A DNA stretch of 64,000 nucleotides from Peromyscus leucopus. Its lineage: Eukaryota > Chordata > Mammalia > Rodentia > Cricetidae. Location: positions 79,725,735-79,789,734 of the forward strand of contig NC_051066.1 of the NCBI RefSeq assembly GCF_004664715.2, read 5' to 3'. The notes beneath the pieces were generated by a model that was not told where the DNA came from, ran no database searches, and was given only the letters and a program-made list of their open reading frames with translations. Positions within the stretch are counted from its first letter, which is position 1; each line of letters begins with the position of its first letter. Shown here piece by piece: positions 51,001 to 53,515 of this stretch. The position numbers were made by a program, and so were the translations under genes.

Positions 51001-53276
51001 TATTTTAAGGAATCTCAAGGCATATTCCAGATATACAGTATTTCTGATGTAACTGAAATCAAAGAAGACATTTGCCTGATTTGAAGAAAAGTAAAGAACA
51101 ATTAAGAAGTGTGAGCAGCCCTGTACAGATGGCCTGATCCTAACACAACATGTTTAACAAAGCAGGTTTTGTGGGGGAGGGGGAAAGCCTGCATTTTCTA
51201 TGCTATAATTTAGCTGACCACACCCCTCCAAAAATGTTTTAAAGCAATGGCAGGGGGTTTGCATTTAAGTACTACTAACATCTAAAAAATAATAACAAAA
51301 ATCTTTTAAACTTGTTTTCAAACAGGCTTGGGGAGTCGTTCTGTGTTACTCTGAGAACATTTGGAAAATATGACCAGCCCGTTTTTGTTTCTGGCCTCGG
51401 AGGTATTCTGCTCAAAGAAATAGCAGACAATAACTAGGCAGCTTTTCAGTGTTACCTGCTCAATACAACATTTTTTTAACTTGAGATAAGAAATGCTGAA
51501 CATTACCTATCATTTCTGTCCACTGAATAAAAAGTTAATTTCTAAATTATCATAGAAATGAAAATGCTCTCTGTAAAATGATAGCAAAACTACCACCAAA
51601 AATAATCAAGGAAGGTCCAAATACCCTTCTTAAAATTCTTCAAAAGGGCTTAACTTACAAATAACACAAAACTATAGTTATTTCTAAAAGACCTCAGCAT
51701 ATCACCAGTTAGCTCAAAACTAGAAAATCACTTTCTTTTTTAAAAATCCTAGTTCTTTTAAACAAAAGGGCCAAGATTTTGTGAGGTTTATTATTACCCT
51801 TTTGTTGGAGCATTATTTTTTCATTCTTTCAGAATAACTCCAAGGTACAATCTAAGACAAAGACCAGCTACTCTTTACATATCTATTCTAAATCATGAAA
51901 GCGGTACTTTCATAAAAACAAAGATAATTAGAATACTGTAATGTGTAAAGTGAAATAAAAAGTTCACTCGTGTCGTTGTTAAAATGATTTAGAAACCTGG
52001 TGAGATCATATAGGCAACGAAGCTTCCTGTTGGTGGCTGAGGATGAAGTCATTAACAAGCCAGGATTCCCCAGTTCTTGGACCAGAAGCGGCACCTACCA
52101 GATTCAGTATTGTTCAGGGGAGGTGGCTTTAAAAATACCCGGCTCCCAAAACCTCCAAACCAGACCACGCCTTCCAGTTATCATTCGAATAGGACCGTTT
52201 CAAAGTGTGGTACTACTACACATTTCCCGCGAGCTTAAATATCAAACAGGAGTCCACATTTTTGGGGGTCCTTTGGCCATGCTGGAGCAAAGATGAACTC
52301 TTGAATGCCCGCGCTACAGAATGAAGCCGAGACGGAGAAACATGTTTTGGGTCTCCGACCTTCAGAGCCTTCTTTGCCCACCAGCCCTCGACGCTTCCCA
52401 ACACTCAAGTCACCCTCAGGCACAGACAGCAAAGAGGGATTCTTGACTTCCTGCCGTTGTTAAAAGGAGAGGAAACCCAGGAGCAACTTTGAACGCGTGG
52501 AACAGAGCCACCACTGCAAACATATGTCACGCAGCCCCTGCTCAGCGTCTGCGTCCCGCCCTGGGGGTTCCCTTGCAGCCCAGGCAGCCCAGGTCCCTCA
52601 GTGTCAGCAACACGGCGCCGCGCCTCGTCCCCCACCCGACCCCCGCCACCGCCCCCACCTTTACACTGCCGAGGCCCCCAGCCCCACACTATCGGCCACC
52701 CAGGTCCCAATACAATGGAATGTCACTGCCCGGGGCTCTGAGGCGCCCCGCTAGGCCTCCCCCCGCACCCGGAGTCAGGTCGGGTTCCCCAGATACCGAG
52801 TTCAGCCTGGAACCTAAACTTCGCCAAAAGTGGGAGTCCAGCACCGAGAGGTGACTGCGCCCCTCCACTCCCACCCAACCTTCCCTGCAACCCCCCGACC
52901 CGCCCCGACCCGCCCCAGGCGTGAATCCTGCCCCATGGGCGCCCCCACCCAGCCCGGACCACCCGCCCGGAGTTGCCCACCCGCTTCCCTGCAAGCGATG
53001 AATGGCGCCCCGAAGGTCCCCCCACCCGGCCCGGGGCCCCGAGAGGGGCGGCACAGGCCCCGGCGCATCCGCGGCCTTTCCTGGCCCAGTGAGACCCCGA
53101 GCCCACCCCTCTCTACCTGGCCTTGAGGCTGGGGCTGCTCCCGCTGCAGCTGGGGCTGGAGGCGGCGGTCGGGACTCGGGCTTCGTAGGCCCAGGCGGGG
53201 GCGGCGGGCTGCGTGGCGGCGCTGGCGGGGGCGCGGGAGGCTCGGCGAAGCCCGCCGGCGCGTAGTGCGCGTCCAT
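1041..53276 (-). CDS. QSER1: QSER1, glutamine- and serine-rich protein 1 (nine exons, 3' end beyond the window)
   Basis: Coding exons on the minus strand, in order: 53276-53117, 26743-26637, 25320-21664, 14383-14061, 12392-12276, 11670-11537, 10380-10166, 2721-2584 and 1138-1041. All have GT donors and AG acceptors. Together they give about 1,650 codons; human QSER1 is about 1,735 residues, so the C-terminal tail lies off the left edge. I recognise QSER1 from its start ([14 protein letters not shown]), the Gln/Ser-rich body, the [10 protein letters not shown] nuclear signal and the [20 protein letters not shown] block. Established knowledge: QSER1 is a nuclear chromatin protein, paralogous to PRR12, reported to act with TET1 to protect bivalent promoters and DNA methylation valleys from DNMT3 methylation. 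Every junction phase agrees except exon 1, which is one base short (see findings). The promoter is a CpG island, as expected for a broadly expressed gene. Confidence 0.96.
1287..1428 (+). mobile_element. B1 SINE
   Basis: Complete B1 ('gccaggcagtggtggttcac' to 'aaccctgtctcaaaac') in intron 8. Confidence 0.9.
1541..1690 (-). mobile_element. B1 SINE, diverged
   Basis: Antisense B1 opening 'ttgagacacggtctcatgat'. Confidence 0.7.
1920..2078 (-). mobile_element. B1 SINE with ID-like remnant before it
   Basis: Antisense B1 ('gagattgggtcacgctatgt' to 'accaccacacctagct'); an antisense ID-like fragment lies at 1840-1920. Confidence 0.7.
2584..2721 (-). CDS. QSER1: QSER1 coding exon 8 (start of DUF4211-type domain)
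   Basis: A 138-bp exon with acceptor ttcgtcctag|aattgg and donor agcaacg|gtatgg. It encodes [20 protein letters not shown] then [20 protein letters not shown] and LEKSN. This block is nearly invariant in QSER1 and related to PRR12. I assign it to the C-terminal conserved domain (DUF4211) from memory of the family; the exact domain edges are not determined here. Confidence 0.96.
2830..2995 (-). mobile_element. B1 SINE
   Basis: Antisense B1 between exons 8 and 7, starting after a G-rich tract; 'tgccaccaccgctcgg' marks its 5' end. Confidence 0.88.
3131..3610 (+). mobile_element. B1 followed by B2
   Basis: B1 at 3131-3290, a B1-like relic at 3295-3430 and a well-preserved B2 at 3436-3610 ('ggggctggagagatggctca'). 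Confidence 0.8.
4352..4545 (+). mobile_element. B1 SINE
   Basis: Full B1 with a 14-base purine insertion (gagggagggagagaaagg) near its middle. Confidence 0.85.
4785..5335 (+). mobile_element. Three consecutive B2 SINEs
   Basis: B2 starts at 4790 (gggcaggagagatggctcag), 4994 (actggagagatggctcagca) and 5168 (cttggcgaggtggctcagtg), all in the same orientation, the last ending in the CA repeat. Confidence 0.85.
5318..5395. repeat. (CA)n microsatellite with CATA interruptions
   Basis: A run of CA dinucleotides at the tail of a B2 element, interrupted by 'catac' units near 5337-5354. Confidence 0.95.
5660..5812 (+). mobile_element. B1 SINE
   Basis: 'gctaggcacggtggcttaca' through 'gatctttctcaaaacc'. 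Confidence 0.87.
6060..6790 (+). mobile_element. Ancient L1 3' fragment
   Basis: Decayed ORF2 sequence ('acctaaaaccacagaactct', 'caagagcacaagaaatggaa') followed, after an inserted B1 at 6505-6625, by an old L1 3' end ('taatgctactgaataacaca'). It predates the rodent SINE insertion. Confidence 0.65.
6505..6625 (+). mobile_element. B1 SINE inserted in an old L1
   Basis: 'ctggcggtggcgcacacctt'; the tail is missing and L1 sequence resumes at about 6628. Confidence 0.8.
6990..7197 (+). mobile_element. B2 SINE
   Basis: 'gctggagacggcgaagtggt' to 'acataaataaagaatt'. Confidence 0.8.
7507..7860 (+). mobile_element. B1 followed by B3
   Basis: B1 at 7507-7680 with an A-rich CATA tail; B3 at 7688-7860 ('gtaaagacacttgttgtcaa'). 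Confidence 0.78.
8073..8117. repeat. (AC)n microsatellite
   Basis: About 22 uninterrupted AC units in intron 7. Confidence 0.95.
8226..8360 (+). mobile_element. B1 SINE
   Basis: Diverged B1 ('cttaatcccaacactcaaga'). Confidence 0.75.
8750..8910 (-). mobile_element. B1 SINE
   Basis: Antisense B1 after a TTTG tail ('tttgagacagggtttctctg'). Confidence 0.9.
8970..8998. repeat. Poly(A) tract
   Basis: A run of about 28 A before the B1 element at 9015. Confidence 0.9.
9015..9190 (+). mobile_element. B1 SINE
   Basis: 'gagccaggcaatggtggcac' to an AACAAACC tail. Confidence 0.88.
9640..9905 (-). mobile_element. B1 and B2, antisense
   Basis: Diverged B1 at 9640-9755 followed by an antisense B2 at 9765-9905 (ending 'agccatctcaccagcct'). 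Confidence 0.75.
10166..10380 (-). CDS. QSER1: QSER1 coding exon 7 (nuclear localisation signal)
   Basis: A 215-bp exon with acceptor aacattgcag|aaatgt and donor gatgagg|gtgagt. It encodes [20 protein letters not shown], a Thr/Lys/Ser-rich spacer, then [20 protein letters not shown] followed by an acidic Ser-rich tail ([19 protein letters not shown]). PPPKKRKK is a strong monopartite nuclear localisation signal. The Ser runs followed by Glu and Asp resemble CK2 sites (inference). Confidence 0.96.
10455..10605 (+). mobile_element. B1 SINE in intron 6
   Basis: Cricetid-style B1 with 'agacaggcaccaaaactaca', 74 bp upstream of exon 7's acceptor side. Confidence 0.88.
10606..11536. other. Intron 6, largely unique sequence
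   Basis: Apart from the B1 before it, I recognise no repeat or gene in this AT-rich stretch. Small open frames at 11185-11504 have no homology I can name. Confidence 0.5.
11537..11670 (-). CDS. QSER1: QSER1 coding exon 6
   Basis: A 134-bp exon with acceptor tttccttag|tacctt and donor gctatcag|gtattt. It encodes [20 protein letters not shown] then [20 protein letters not shown], ending SQAI plus the first two bases of an Arg codon. It directly continues the conserved block of exon 5 (TNS-YLGYFGD). Confidence 0.96.
11845..12190 (-). mobile_element. Two antisense B2 SINEs in intron 5
   Basis: B2 ends at 'gccatctctccagctc' (12000) and a second, more decayed B2 follows to about 12190. Only about 85 bp separate them from exon 5. 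Confidence 0.7.
12276..12392 (-). CDS. QSER1: QSER1 coding exon 5
   Basis: A 117-bp phase-0 exon (39 codons) with acceptor cttgttatag|gaggct and donor aatagt|gtaagt. It encodes [20 protein letters not shown] and [19 protein letters not shown]. This is a highly conserved block shared with human QSER1; the alternating hydrophobic and charged pattern suggests a folded segment. Confidence 0.96.
12480..12800 (-). mobile_element. B1 and B2, antisense, in intron 4
   Basis: B1 at 12480-12615 and a well-preserved B2 at 12640-12800 ('gccatctctccagccc'). Confidence 0.88.
12985..13270. mobile_element. B1 relic and antisense B2
   Basis: Sense B1-like relic at 12985-13090, then antisense B2 at 13095-13270. 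Confidence 0.75.
13385..13700 (+). mobile_element. B1 SINE split by other sequence
   Basis: The B1 head ('ctaggcagtggtggtgcatg') at 13385-13435 and a B1 tail ('ttcaaggccagcctgctcta') at 13610-13685 flank about 175 bp of other DNA. Confidence 0.65.
14061..14383 (-). CDS. QSER1: QSER1 coding exon 4
   Basis: A 323-bp exon with acceptor gcattatttag|tttcag and donor catttaag|gtcagt. The first two bases complete a Val codon begun by exon 3, and the exon ends in phase 0 after ETFK. It encodes [20 protein letters not shown], an Ala/Ser/Thr-rich linker, then [13 protein letters not shown] and the acidic block [20 protein letters not shown] leading to [13 protein letters not shown]. The linker looks fast-evolving, while the acidic end matches the conserved QSER1 segment just before the C-terminal domains. 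Confidence 0.96.
14750..14985 (+). mobile_element. B2 SINE in intron 3
   Basis: 'ggctggagagttggcccagt' to an AAC-rich tail. Confidence 0.8.
15255..15362 (-). mobile_element. B1 SINE fragment
   Basis: Antisense B1 fragment ('ctatgtagcctaggatggct') within L1 relics. Confidence 0.65.
15568..15612. repeat. (AAAT)n microsatellite
   Basis: About eleven AAAT units in intron 3. Confidence 0.95.
15682..15835 (+). mobile_element. B1 SINE
   Basis: 'gtgggcagtggtggcgcacg' with 'gacaggcaccaaaactacac'. A short direct repeat (aaatgtaattcac) flanks it at 15667 and 15837, a likely target-site duplication. Confidence 0.92.
16430..16545 (-). mobile_element. B1 SINE
   Basis: Antisense B1 ('cagccctggctgtcctggag') with part of its body deleted. 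Confidence 0.82.
17020..17240 (+). mobile_element. B2 SINE
   Basis: 'agctggagagatggtttagt' to the CA repeat. Confidence 0.8.
17194..17231. repeat. (CA)n microsatellite
   Basis: An interrupted CA run that forms the tail of the B2 at 17020. Confidence 0.9.
17390..17470 (+). mobile_element. ID-type SINE
   Basis: 'agagaacttgcccagcatgt' with a diverged B-box. Confidence 0.6.
17600..18000 (-). mobile_element. B3 and B1, antisense
   Basis: B3-like at 17600-17770 and B1 at 17860-18000. Confidence 0.72.
18113..18417. mobile_element. Sense B1 next to antisense B1
   Basis: B1 (+) at 18113-18250 and B1 (-) at 18280-18415, separated by a C run. The pair forms an imperfect inverted repeat in intron 3. 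Confidence 0.82.
18560..19245 (+). mobile_element. B2 relic, B3 and B2
   Basis: Decayed B2 at 18570-18680, B3 at 18855-19040 and a young-looking B2 at 19060-19245 with the tail aacgaatgggttataaataa, also seen at 4940. Confidence 0.82.
19435..19845 (+). mobile_element. B2 followed by B1
   Basis: B2 at 19435-19650 ending in 17 A; B1 at 19652-19830 with an expanded GGT/GGC start. Confidence 0.87.
19925..20085 (-). mobile_element. B2-like SINE
   Basis: Antisense B2 relic ('catgcctggtactcatggag'). Confidence 0.65.
20110..20545. mobile_element. LTR-like repeat, family B
   Basis: Shares a distinctive order of blocks with 38955-39400: a TTAATAAAAT-type start, a 'gggaggacttcg/gagggactta' block, 'gactcctgagtctt' followed by 'ttggtaaacagaatgacaga', and a Cys/Gly-neutral G-rich end finishing in gctgacataaaaataacaga. 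The two copies are clearly related but diverged. Family name not determined; it is probably a rodent LTR. Confidence 0.55.
20820..21012 (-). mobile_element. B2 SINE, decayed
   Basis: Antisense B2 ending 'ctgagccacctcctaaccc'. Confidence 0.7.
21180..21660. other. Intron 3 next to exon 3, unique sequence
   Basis: No repeat or exon is recognisable in the 480 bp beyond the exon 3 donor. The short open frames have no support. Confidence 0.45.
21664..25320 (-). CDS. QSER1: QSER1 coding exon 3, giant Gln/Ser-rich exon
   Basis: A 3,657-bp exon, open throughout (1,218 full codons plus split codons at both ends). The acceptor is cttcatag|gcatgc and the donor aaaacag|gtaatg. It covers roughly residues 91-1308. 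It begins [20 protein letters not shown] and is dominated by Ser, Gln, Pro and Thr, with recurring SYSS, SQSQ and SPSESYASG motifs, typical of a disordered region. Later segments are more ordered looking: [20 protein letters not shown], then a Lys/Glu-rich stretch ([14 protein letters not shown]), [20 protein letters not shown] and a motif ending [19 protein letters not shown]. No frameshift or internal stop is present, so purifying selection has kept the whole exon open. Confidence 0.98.
25470..25820 (-). mobile_element. B1 and B2, antisense, in intron 2
   Basis: B1 at 25470-25635 and B2 at 25645-25820 ('gccatctctccaggcc'), 150 bp upstream of the exon 3 acceptor. Confidence 0.88.
26275..26425 (-). 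mobile_element. B1 SINE in intron 2
   Basis: Antisense B1 with a cricetid-type 'gtgcctattctggacctggc'. Confidence 0.82.
26637..26743 (-). CDS. QSER1: QSER1 coding exon 2
   Basis: A 107-bp exon with acceptor ctcatttaag|ctatgaag and donor caactg|gtaata. It encodes [20 protein letters not shown] followed by [15 protein letters not shown]. The first base completes a split codon with exon 1 (ag+c, Ser) and the last base starts a Gly codon finished by exon 3. This matches the conserved N-terminal block of QSER1. A 26.4 kb intron separates it from exon 1, and no further exon is needed between them once the exon 1 frame is corrected. Confidence 0.95.
27225..27335 (+). mobile_element. B1 SINE fragment
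   Basis: Short B1 head ('gacgcctttagtcccagaac') joined to an AG-rich tail. Confidence 0.6.
27430..27870 (-). mobile_element. Ancient L1 fragment
   Basis: The minus strand encodes degraded ORF2 text ([20 protein letters not shown], homologous to the '[14 protein letters not shown]' block of the L1 at 60 kb). On the + strand 'atccattcatccactgatgg' is the usual antisense L1 landmark. Confidence 0.65.
27909..27975. repeat. (TTTA)n microsatellite
   Basis: TTTA units with two TCTA variants, directly before the antisense B1 at 27978; probably grown from its A-rich tail. Confidence 0.95.
27978..28325 (-). mobile_element. B1 and B2, antisense
   Basis: B1 at 27978-28125 of the 'gcgcctttcctggagctcac' subtype followed by a B2 at 28135-28325. 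Confidence 0.9.
28365..28580 (+). mobile_element. Ancient L1 ORF2 fragment
   Basis: Contains 'gggattccataaaactaaaa' and 'ggcagagaattaatatccag', a decayed copy of the ORF2 segment around the FCTAK motif. It is truncated by the SINE-like sequence at 28586. Confidence 0.6.
28695..28747 (+). repeat. Short tandem duplication
   Basis: The 21-bp sequence gagtattcttctggaaataaa occurs twice, 32 bp apart, separated by gagagtaa. Confidence 0.9.
28885..29225 (+). mobile_element. Rodent medium-copy repeat (ttgctgtaacaaaataccct type)
   Basis: Starts tttattgctgtaacaaaata and continues with gggtctattttagctcacaa, the usual start of a rodent repeat also present in opposite orientation at 31385-31785. Confidence 0.6.
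29690..29830 (+). mobile_element. L2-like fragment
   Basis: 'aagacaaggtctttgcttat' and 'ctttatcactagcacaaagg' follow the L2 3'-end pattern, more decayed than the copy at 48185. Confidence 0.45.
30175..30525 (-). mobile_element. Antisense B1 cluster
   Basis: B1 at 30180-30310, a second at 30340-30440 and a fragment at 30445-30525, with a GT-rich join. Confidence 0.75.
30630..31070 (+). mobile_element. Ancient L1 3' end
   Basis: Includes 'tatggcccagcaattccatt', 'gatgcggccatatgcgattc' and 'gtatgaaatttcccaagtaa', in the order of an old mammalian L1 tail. Confidence 0.65.
31215..31385 (+). mobile_element. Two ID-type SINEs
   Basis: ID-like at 31220-31300 and a second, truncated copy at 31326-31385 ('ggggctggggatatcgctca'). 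Confidence 0.65.
31385..31785 (-). mobile_element. Rodent medium-copy repeat (gtcaacttgacacaaa end)
   Basis: Starts tttgtcaacttgacacaaag and ends with ttatcacagaaataaaccct, the antisense form of the family at 28885. It includes gcattttcttgattaatgta. Confidence 0.65.
31790..32600. other. Left flank of the minisatellite, unidentified repeat-like DNA
   Basis: No exon, SINE or L1 is recognisable. The last 250 bp are AG-rich (ggagtggagagagagacagc) and lead directly into the first tandem unit, suggesting that the minisatellite grew from within a pre-existing dispersed element, perhaps an LTR. Open frames here have no support. Confidence 0.35.
32600..34290. repeat. 57-bp GT-rich minisatellite, about 29 units
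   Basis: Tandem units built as ggagctgggcagtgagtgag, (tg)n, ttagagtttgag, (tg)n, then cagaa or cacaa. Most units are 57 bp, a multiple of three, so the antisense strand shows long His/Thr-rich open frames with a 19-residue period. The first five or so units lack one T (gtgtagagtt), later ones carry gtgttagagtt, and one divergent unit lies at 33252-33300. The C/G variant near the unit end alternates in blocks. Flanking DNA (32240-32600, 34290-34650) is not tandem and may be part of an LTR-like element. Confidence 0.95.
34291..34650. other. Right flank of the minisatellite
   Basis: AG-rich continuation (gagagagattttcagagaag) then an AT-rich end with a polyadenylation-like aataaa at 34630. It could be the 3' part of the same dispersed element as the left flank; not identified. 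Confidence 0.35.
34685..34790 (-). mobile_element. B1-like relic
   Basis: 'ttgagacagcatctcactac', weak antisense B1 similarity between the minisatellite flank and the RPS6 retrocopy. Confidence 0.45.
34955..35330 (-). mobile_element. LTR-like repeat, family A, inside the RPS6 pseudogene
   Basis: Member of an interspersed family with four copies in this window. The sense-strand landmarks tggccatggtaggcttcttg and ccttgtcccgcctata match the copy at 43640. It lies head to head with the next copy. The family resembles a cricetid endogenous-retrovirus LTR, but I cannot name it with certainty. Confidence 0.65.
35331..35612 (+). mobile_element. LTR-like repeat, family A, inverted second copy
   Basis: Contains caagccacatggctaaacat and gagctaatggccaaacag, characteristic of family A read in its + orientation. 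It abuts the opposite-orientation copy at 34955-35330, and the two together split the RPS6 retrocopy. Confidence 0.65.
36545..36880 (+). mobile_element. LTR-like repeat, family A
   Basis: Begins tgtggaataatccttttgta, continues with gctgattggccaatagctag and ends near ggttatttgggactggcttg. It is a fuller copy of the same family, just upstream (QSER1 sense) of the RPS6 retrocopy. Confidence 0.7.
37160..37508 (+). repeat. Inverted duplication, left arm
   Basis: Positions 37174-37383 are the reverse complement of 38521-38730 with two differences in 210 bases. Similarity goes on through an adjoining SINE-like tail (tatgtgcttatatatgtgag) to about 37508, interrupted in this arm only by a (GT)n tract at 37407-37431. 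Confidence 0.92.
37407..37431. repeat. (GT)n microsatellite
   Basis: Present in the left but not the right arm of the inverted duplication. Confidence 0.9.
37515..37620 (-). mobile_element. B3-like SINE continuation
   Basis: 'gttcagggattgaattcggg' and 'ctgctaagccatcc', the tRNA-like part of the SINE whose tail is in the inverted-repeat left arm. Confidence 0.6.
38095..38520 (+). mobile_element. Two B2-type SINEs
   Basis: B2 at 38095-38310 and a second at 38332-38520, the tail of which forms the inner part of the inverted-repeat right arm. Confidence 0.8.
38439..38751 (-). repeat. Inverted duplication, right arm
   Basis: Reverse-complement partner of 37160-37508. It lacks the (GT)n expansion. 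Its outer end meets a T-rich tract and the MIR at 38770. About 0.93 kb separates the two arms. Confidence 0.92.
38770..38925 (+). mobile_element. MIR SINE
   Basis: Carries 'agtttcctcaactataacac' and 'gttgttgtaagagtaaatg', the core and 3' portion of a MIR element. It abuts the right arm of the inverted duplication. Confidence 0.7.
38955..39400. mobile_element. LTR-like repeat, family B, second copy
   Basis: Matches 20110-20545 in order and orientation, with gactcctgagtcttgttgat, aatggagatttaattaaaag and the terminal gctgacagaaaaataac. It lies in intron 1, the other copy in intron 3. Confidence 0.55.
39930..40240 (+). mobile_element. ID-type SINE with B1 inserted in its tail
   Basis: ID at 39938-40005 ending 'caatccccagaacaaa'. 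A B1 with the GGT expansion spans 40006-40220, and 'atcaatccccagaacaaaaa' recurs at 40226, giving a target-site duplication of about 15 bp. Confidence 0.9.
40013..40078. repeat. (GGT)n microsatellite
   Basis: About twenty GGT units at the 5' end of a B1 element, expanded from its 'ggtggtggtgg' start. Confidence 0.95.
40695..40820 (+). mobile_element. B1 SINE
   Basis: B1 truncated at its 3' end and closed by a run of 20 A. Confidence 0.82.
40905..41055 (-). mobile_element. B1 SINE
   Basis: Antisense B1 ('tttgagacagggtttctctg'). Confidence 0.9.
41485..42240 (+). mobile_element. B2 cluster (four copies)
   Basis: B2 heads at about 41488 (relic), 41598, 41835 and 42066 (well preserved), all in the + orientation. 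Confidence 0.8.
41968..42025. repeat. (CA)n microsatellite
   Basis: CA run at the end of a B2 element. Confidence 0.95.
42236..42255. repeat. (TA)n tract
   Basis: Ten TA units at the tail of the B2 at 42065. Confidence 0.85.
42508..42531. repeat. Poly(T) tract
   Basis: Tail of the antisense B1 at 42532. Confidence 0.9.
42532..42680 (-). mobile_element. B1 SINE, young copy
   Basis: Antisense B1 of the 'gcgcctttcctggaactcac' subtype with a clean T24 tail and 'cgtgcgccaccaccgcccgg' end. Target-site candidates 'ttattcaaca' lie at 42497 and 42679. Confidence 0.93.
42735..43000 (+). mobile_element. B2 and B1
   Basis: Short B2 at 42740-42860 and B1 at 42872-43000. Confidence 0.78.
43120..43305 (+). 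mobile_element. B2 SINE
   Basis: 'gtctggagagatgactcaga' to 'aaagatacctacatat'. Confidence 0.78.
43390..43545. mobile_element. MER5-type DNA transposon fossil
   Basis: 'gtgttctcagtgtggtcctt', 'aaccatctaggaacttgtta' and 'ctgattcagaaactctgggc' match the non-autonomous hAT-Charlie MER5 family. Confidence 0.65.
43640..43985 (-). mobile_element. LTR-like repeat, family A
   Basis: Reads gttgctggagggcttctctc to gaatgatatccacagca on the + strand, the reverse complement of the 36545 type, with the shared block ccttgtcccgcctatacttc. Confidence 0.7.
44405..45260 (+). mobile_element. SINE cluster: B3/B4-like, B1, B2, B1
   Basis: B3/B4-like composite at 44408-44710, B1 at 44770-44915, B2 at 44930-45105 and B1 at 45122-45255. 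Confidence 0.78.
45480..45660 (-). mobile_element. B3 SINE
   Basis: Antisense B3 ('tggtcagaggacaacttagt'). Confidence 0.75.
45767..45930 (+). mobile_element. B1 SINE
   Basis: 'gccaggcagtggtggcgcac'. 'cctgtttcct' before the A run (45733) recurs after the tail (45923), a likely target-site duplication. Confidence 0.9.
46000..46200 (+). mobile_element. B2 SINE
   Basis: 'agagagatgatgactcagtg' to 'gcaaatacacatac'. Confidence 0.78.
46358..46432. repeat. (GGAA)n purine tract
   Basis: Imperfect GGAA/GGGA repeats, purine-only on the + strand for about 70 bases. Confidence 0.95.
46500..47640. other. Intron 1, no recognisable feature
   Basis: About 1.1 kb in which I can name no repeat or exon. The open frames at 46594-46800 and 47214-47541 lack splice support and homology. 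Confidence 0.45.
47645..47865 (+). mobile_element. B2 SINE
   Basis: 'aggtgaagagaaggctcagg' to 'acaccaaacaaataatt'. Confidence 0.8.
48185..48335 (+). mobile_element. L2 LINE 3' end
   Basis: 'ggcaggacagtgtctttcct' and 'aatgagtgaataaatgcatg' match the L2 tail pattern. Confidence 0.6.
48660..48860 (-). mobile_element. ID-type and B1 SINEs, antisense
   Basis: ID-like at 48665-48738 followed by B1 at 48745-48855. Confidence 0.75.
49110..49325 (-). mobile_element. B2 SINE
   Basis: Antisense B2 ending 'ccgcctctccagccct'; the MIR fragment lies directly beyond it. Confidence 0.82.
49325..49440 (-). mobile_element. MIR SINE fragment
   Basis: 'gatgaggaaactgaggccca' followed by 'tcttgaacttctg' is the antisense MIR core. 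Confidence 0.7.
49950..50065 (-). mobile_element. B1-like relic
   Basis: 'cctggctggtcttgaactca' and 'tacttggattataggtgtca'; an old antisense B1. Confidence 0.55.
50467..50625 (+). mobile_element. B1 SINE
   Basis: 'gcaggcagtggtagtgcaag' to a CCAACCAACC tail. It is the last SINE before the repeat-free promoter side of intron 1. Confidence 0.88.
50790..52490. other. Repeat-free start of intron 1
   Basis: I recognise no SINE, LINE or LTR in this 1.7 kb of intron 1 next to the CpG island, unusual for this window. It contains moderately AT-rich unique sequence and no supported exon. Such stretches next to promoters often hold cis-regulatory elements, but nothing specific is identifiable. Confidence 0.5.
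53117..53276 (-). CDS. QSER1: QSER1 coding exon 1, with apparent 1-bp deletion
   Basis: The ATG at 53276-53274 lies in a strong context (gccATGg) and opens [17 protein letters not shown]. After the run of five G at 53227-53231 (C on the sense strand) the expected protein continues in the other frame as [19 protein letters not shown] and ends SPSLKA. The donor is ccag|gtagag, with the intron starting at 53116. As written the exon is 160 bp (phase 1), but exon 2 needs phase 2, so one base is missing. Read straight through, the start frame becomes a Pro-rich tail that runs into the intron. The only upstream ATG (53360) that opens the PASAAT frame meets a stop at its next codon. A C6-to-C5 homopolymer error, or a true frameshift allele, is the simplest reading. 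Confidence 0.9.
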
Positions 53277-53354
53277 GGCGGGGTCTGAGGCGGCGGGGGC
53301 GGGCGGGAGGCGCGGGGAGGAAGAGGCGGCGGCGGCGGCGGGAGCGGCGGCCCT

Positions 53355-53360
53355 TCACAT
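53355..53360 (-). other. Minimal start-stop uORF (ATGTGA) in the QSER1 5' UTR
   Basis: On the sense strand gccATGTGAag places an AUG directly followed by UGA, 78 bases before the QSER1 AUG. The -3 position is G. If transcription starts upstream of 53360, the element would be in the leader and could stall or delay scanning ribosomes (inference). Confidence 0.5.
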
Positions 53361-53440
53361 GGCGCGGCCGGGGAGGCGGAGGGGGCGGGGGCGGCGGGCC
53401 GGAGGAACCGGGCTGCGGCTGGCGGGCCTCGGCTCGGACG

Positions 53441-53509
53441 TCAGGCGAACGGCGGCGCCTGCGGCCGGGACTCGCGGCGGCCAGAGCGCCCGCAGCCCAG
53501 GCGCCCCAT
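53441..53509 (-). other. Possible 22-codon uORF upstream of QSER1
   Basis: An ATG at 53509 opens a 22-residue frame (MGRLGCGRSGRRESRPQAPP, then FA and a stop at 53441) that does not overlap the main start. Whether it is transcribed depends on the unknown start site, which could lie downstream of it. Confidence 0.3.
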
Positions 53510-53515
53510 GTTGTT

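Noticed and set aside
52689..53116. Continuation of the MDAHY frame as a Pro/Gly-rich protein beyond exon 1
   Set aside because: It reads through a good donor (ccag|gtagag) into the intron, and the expected QSER1 peptide is in the other frame.
26744..53116. A missing short exon between exons 1 and 2 to repair the phase
   Set aside because: The known protein joins the two exons directly. A single-base change in the G run explains the phase without an extra exon, and no candidate exon with conserved text was found.
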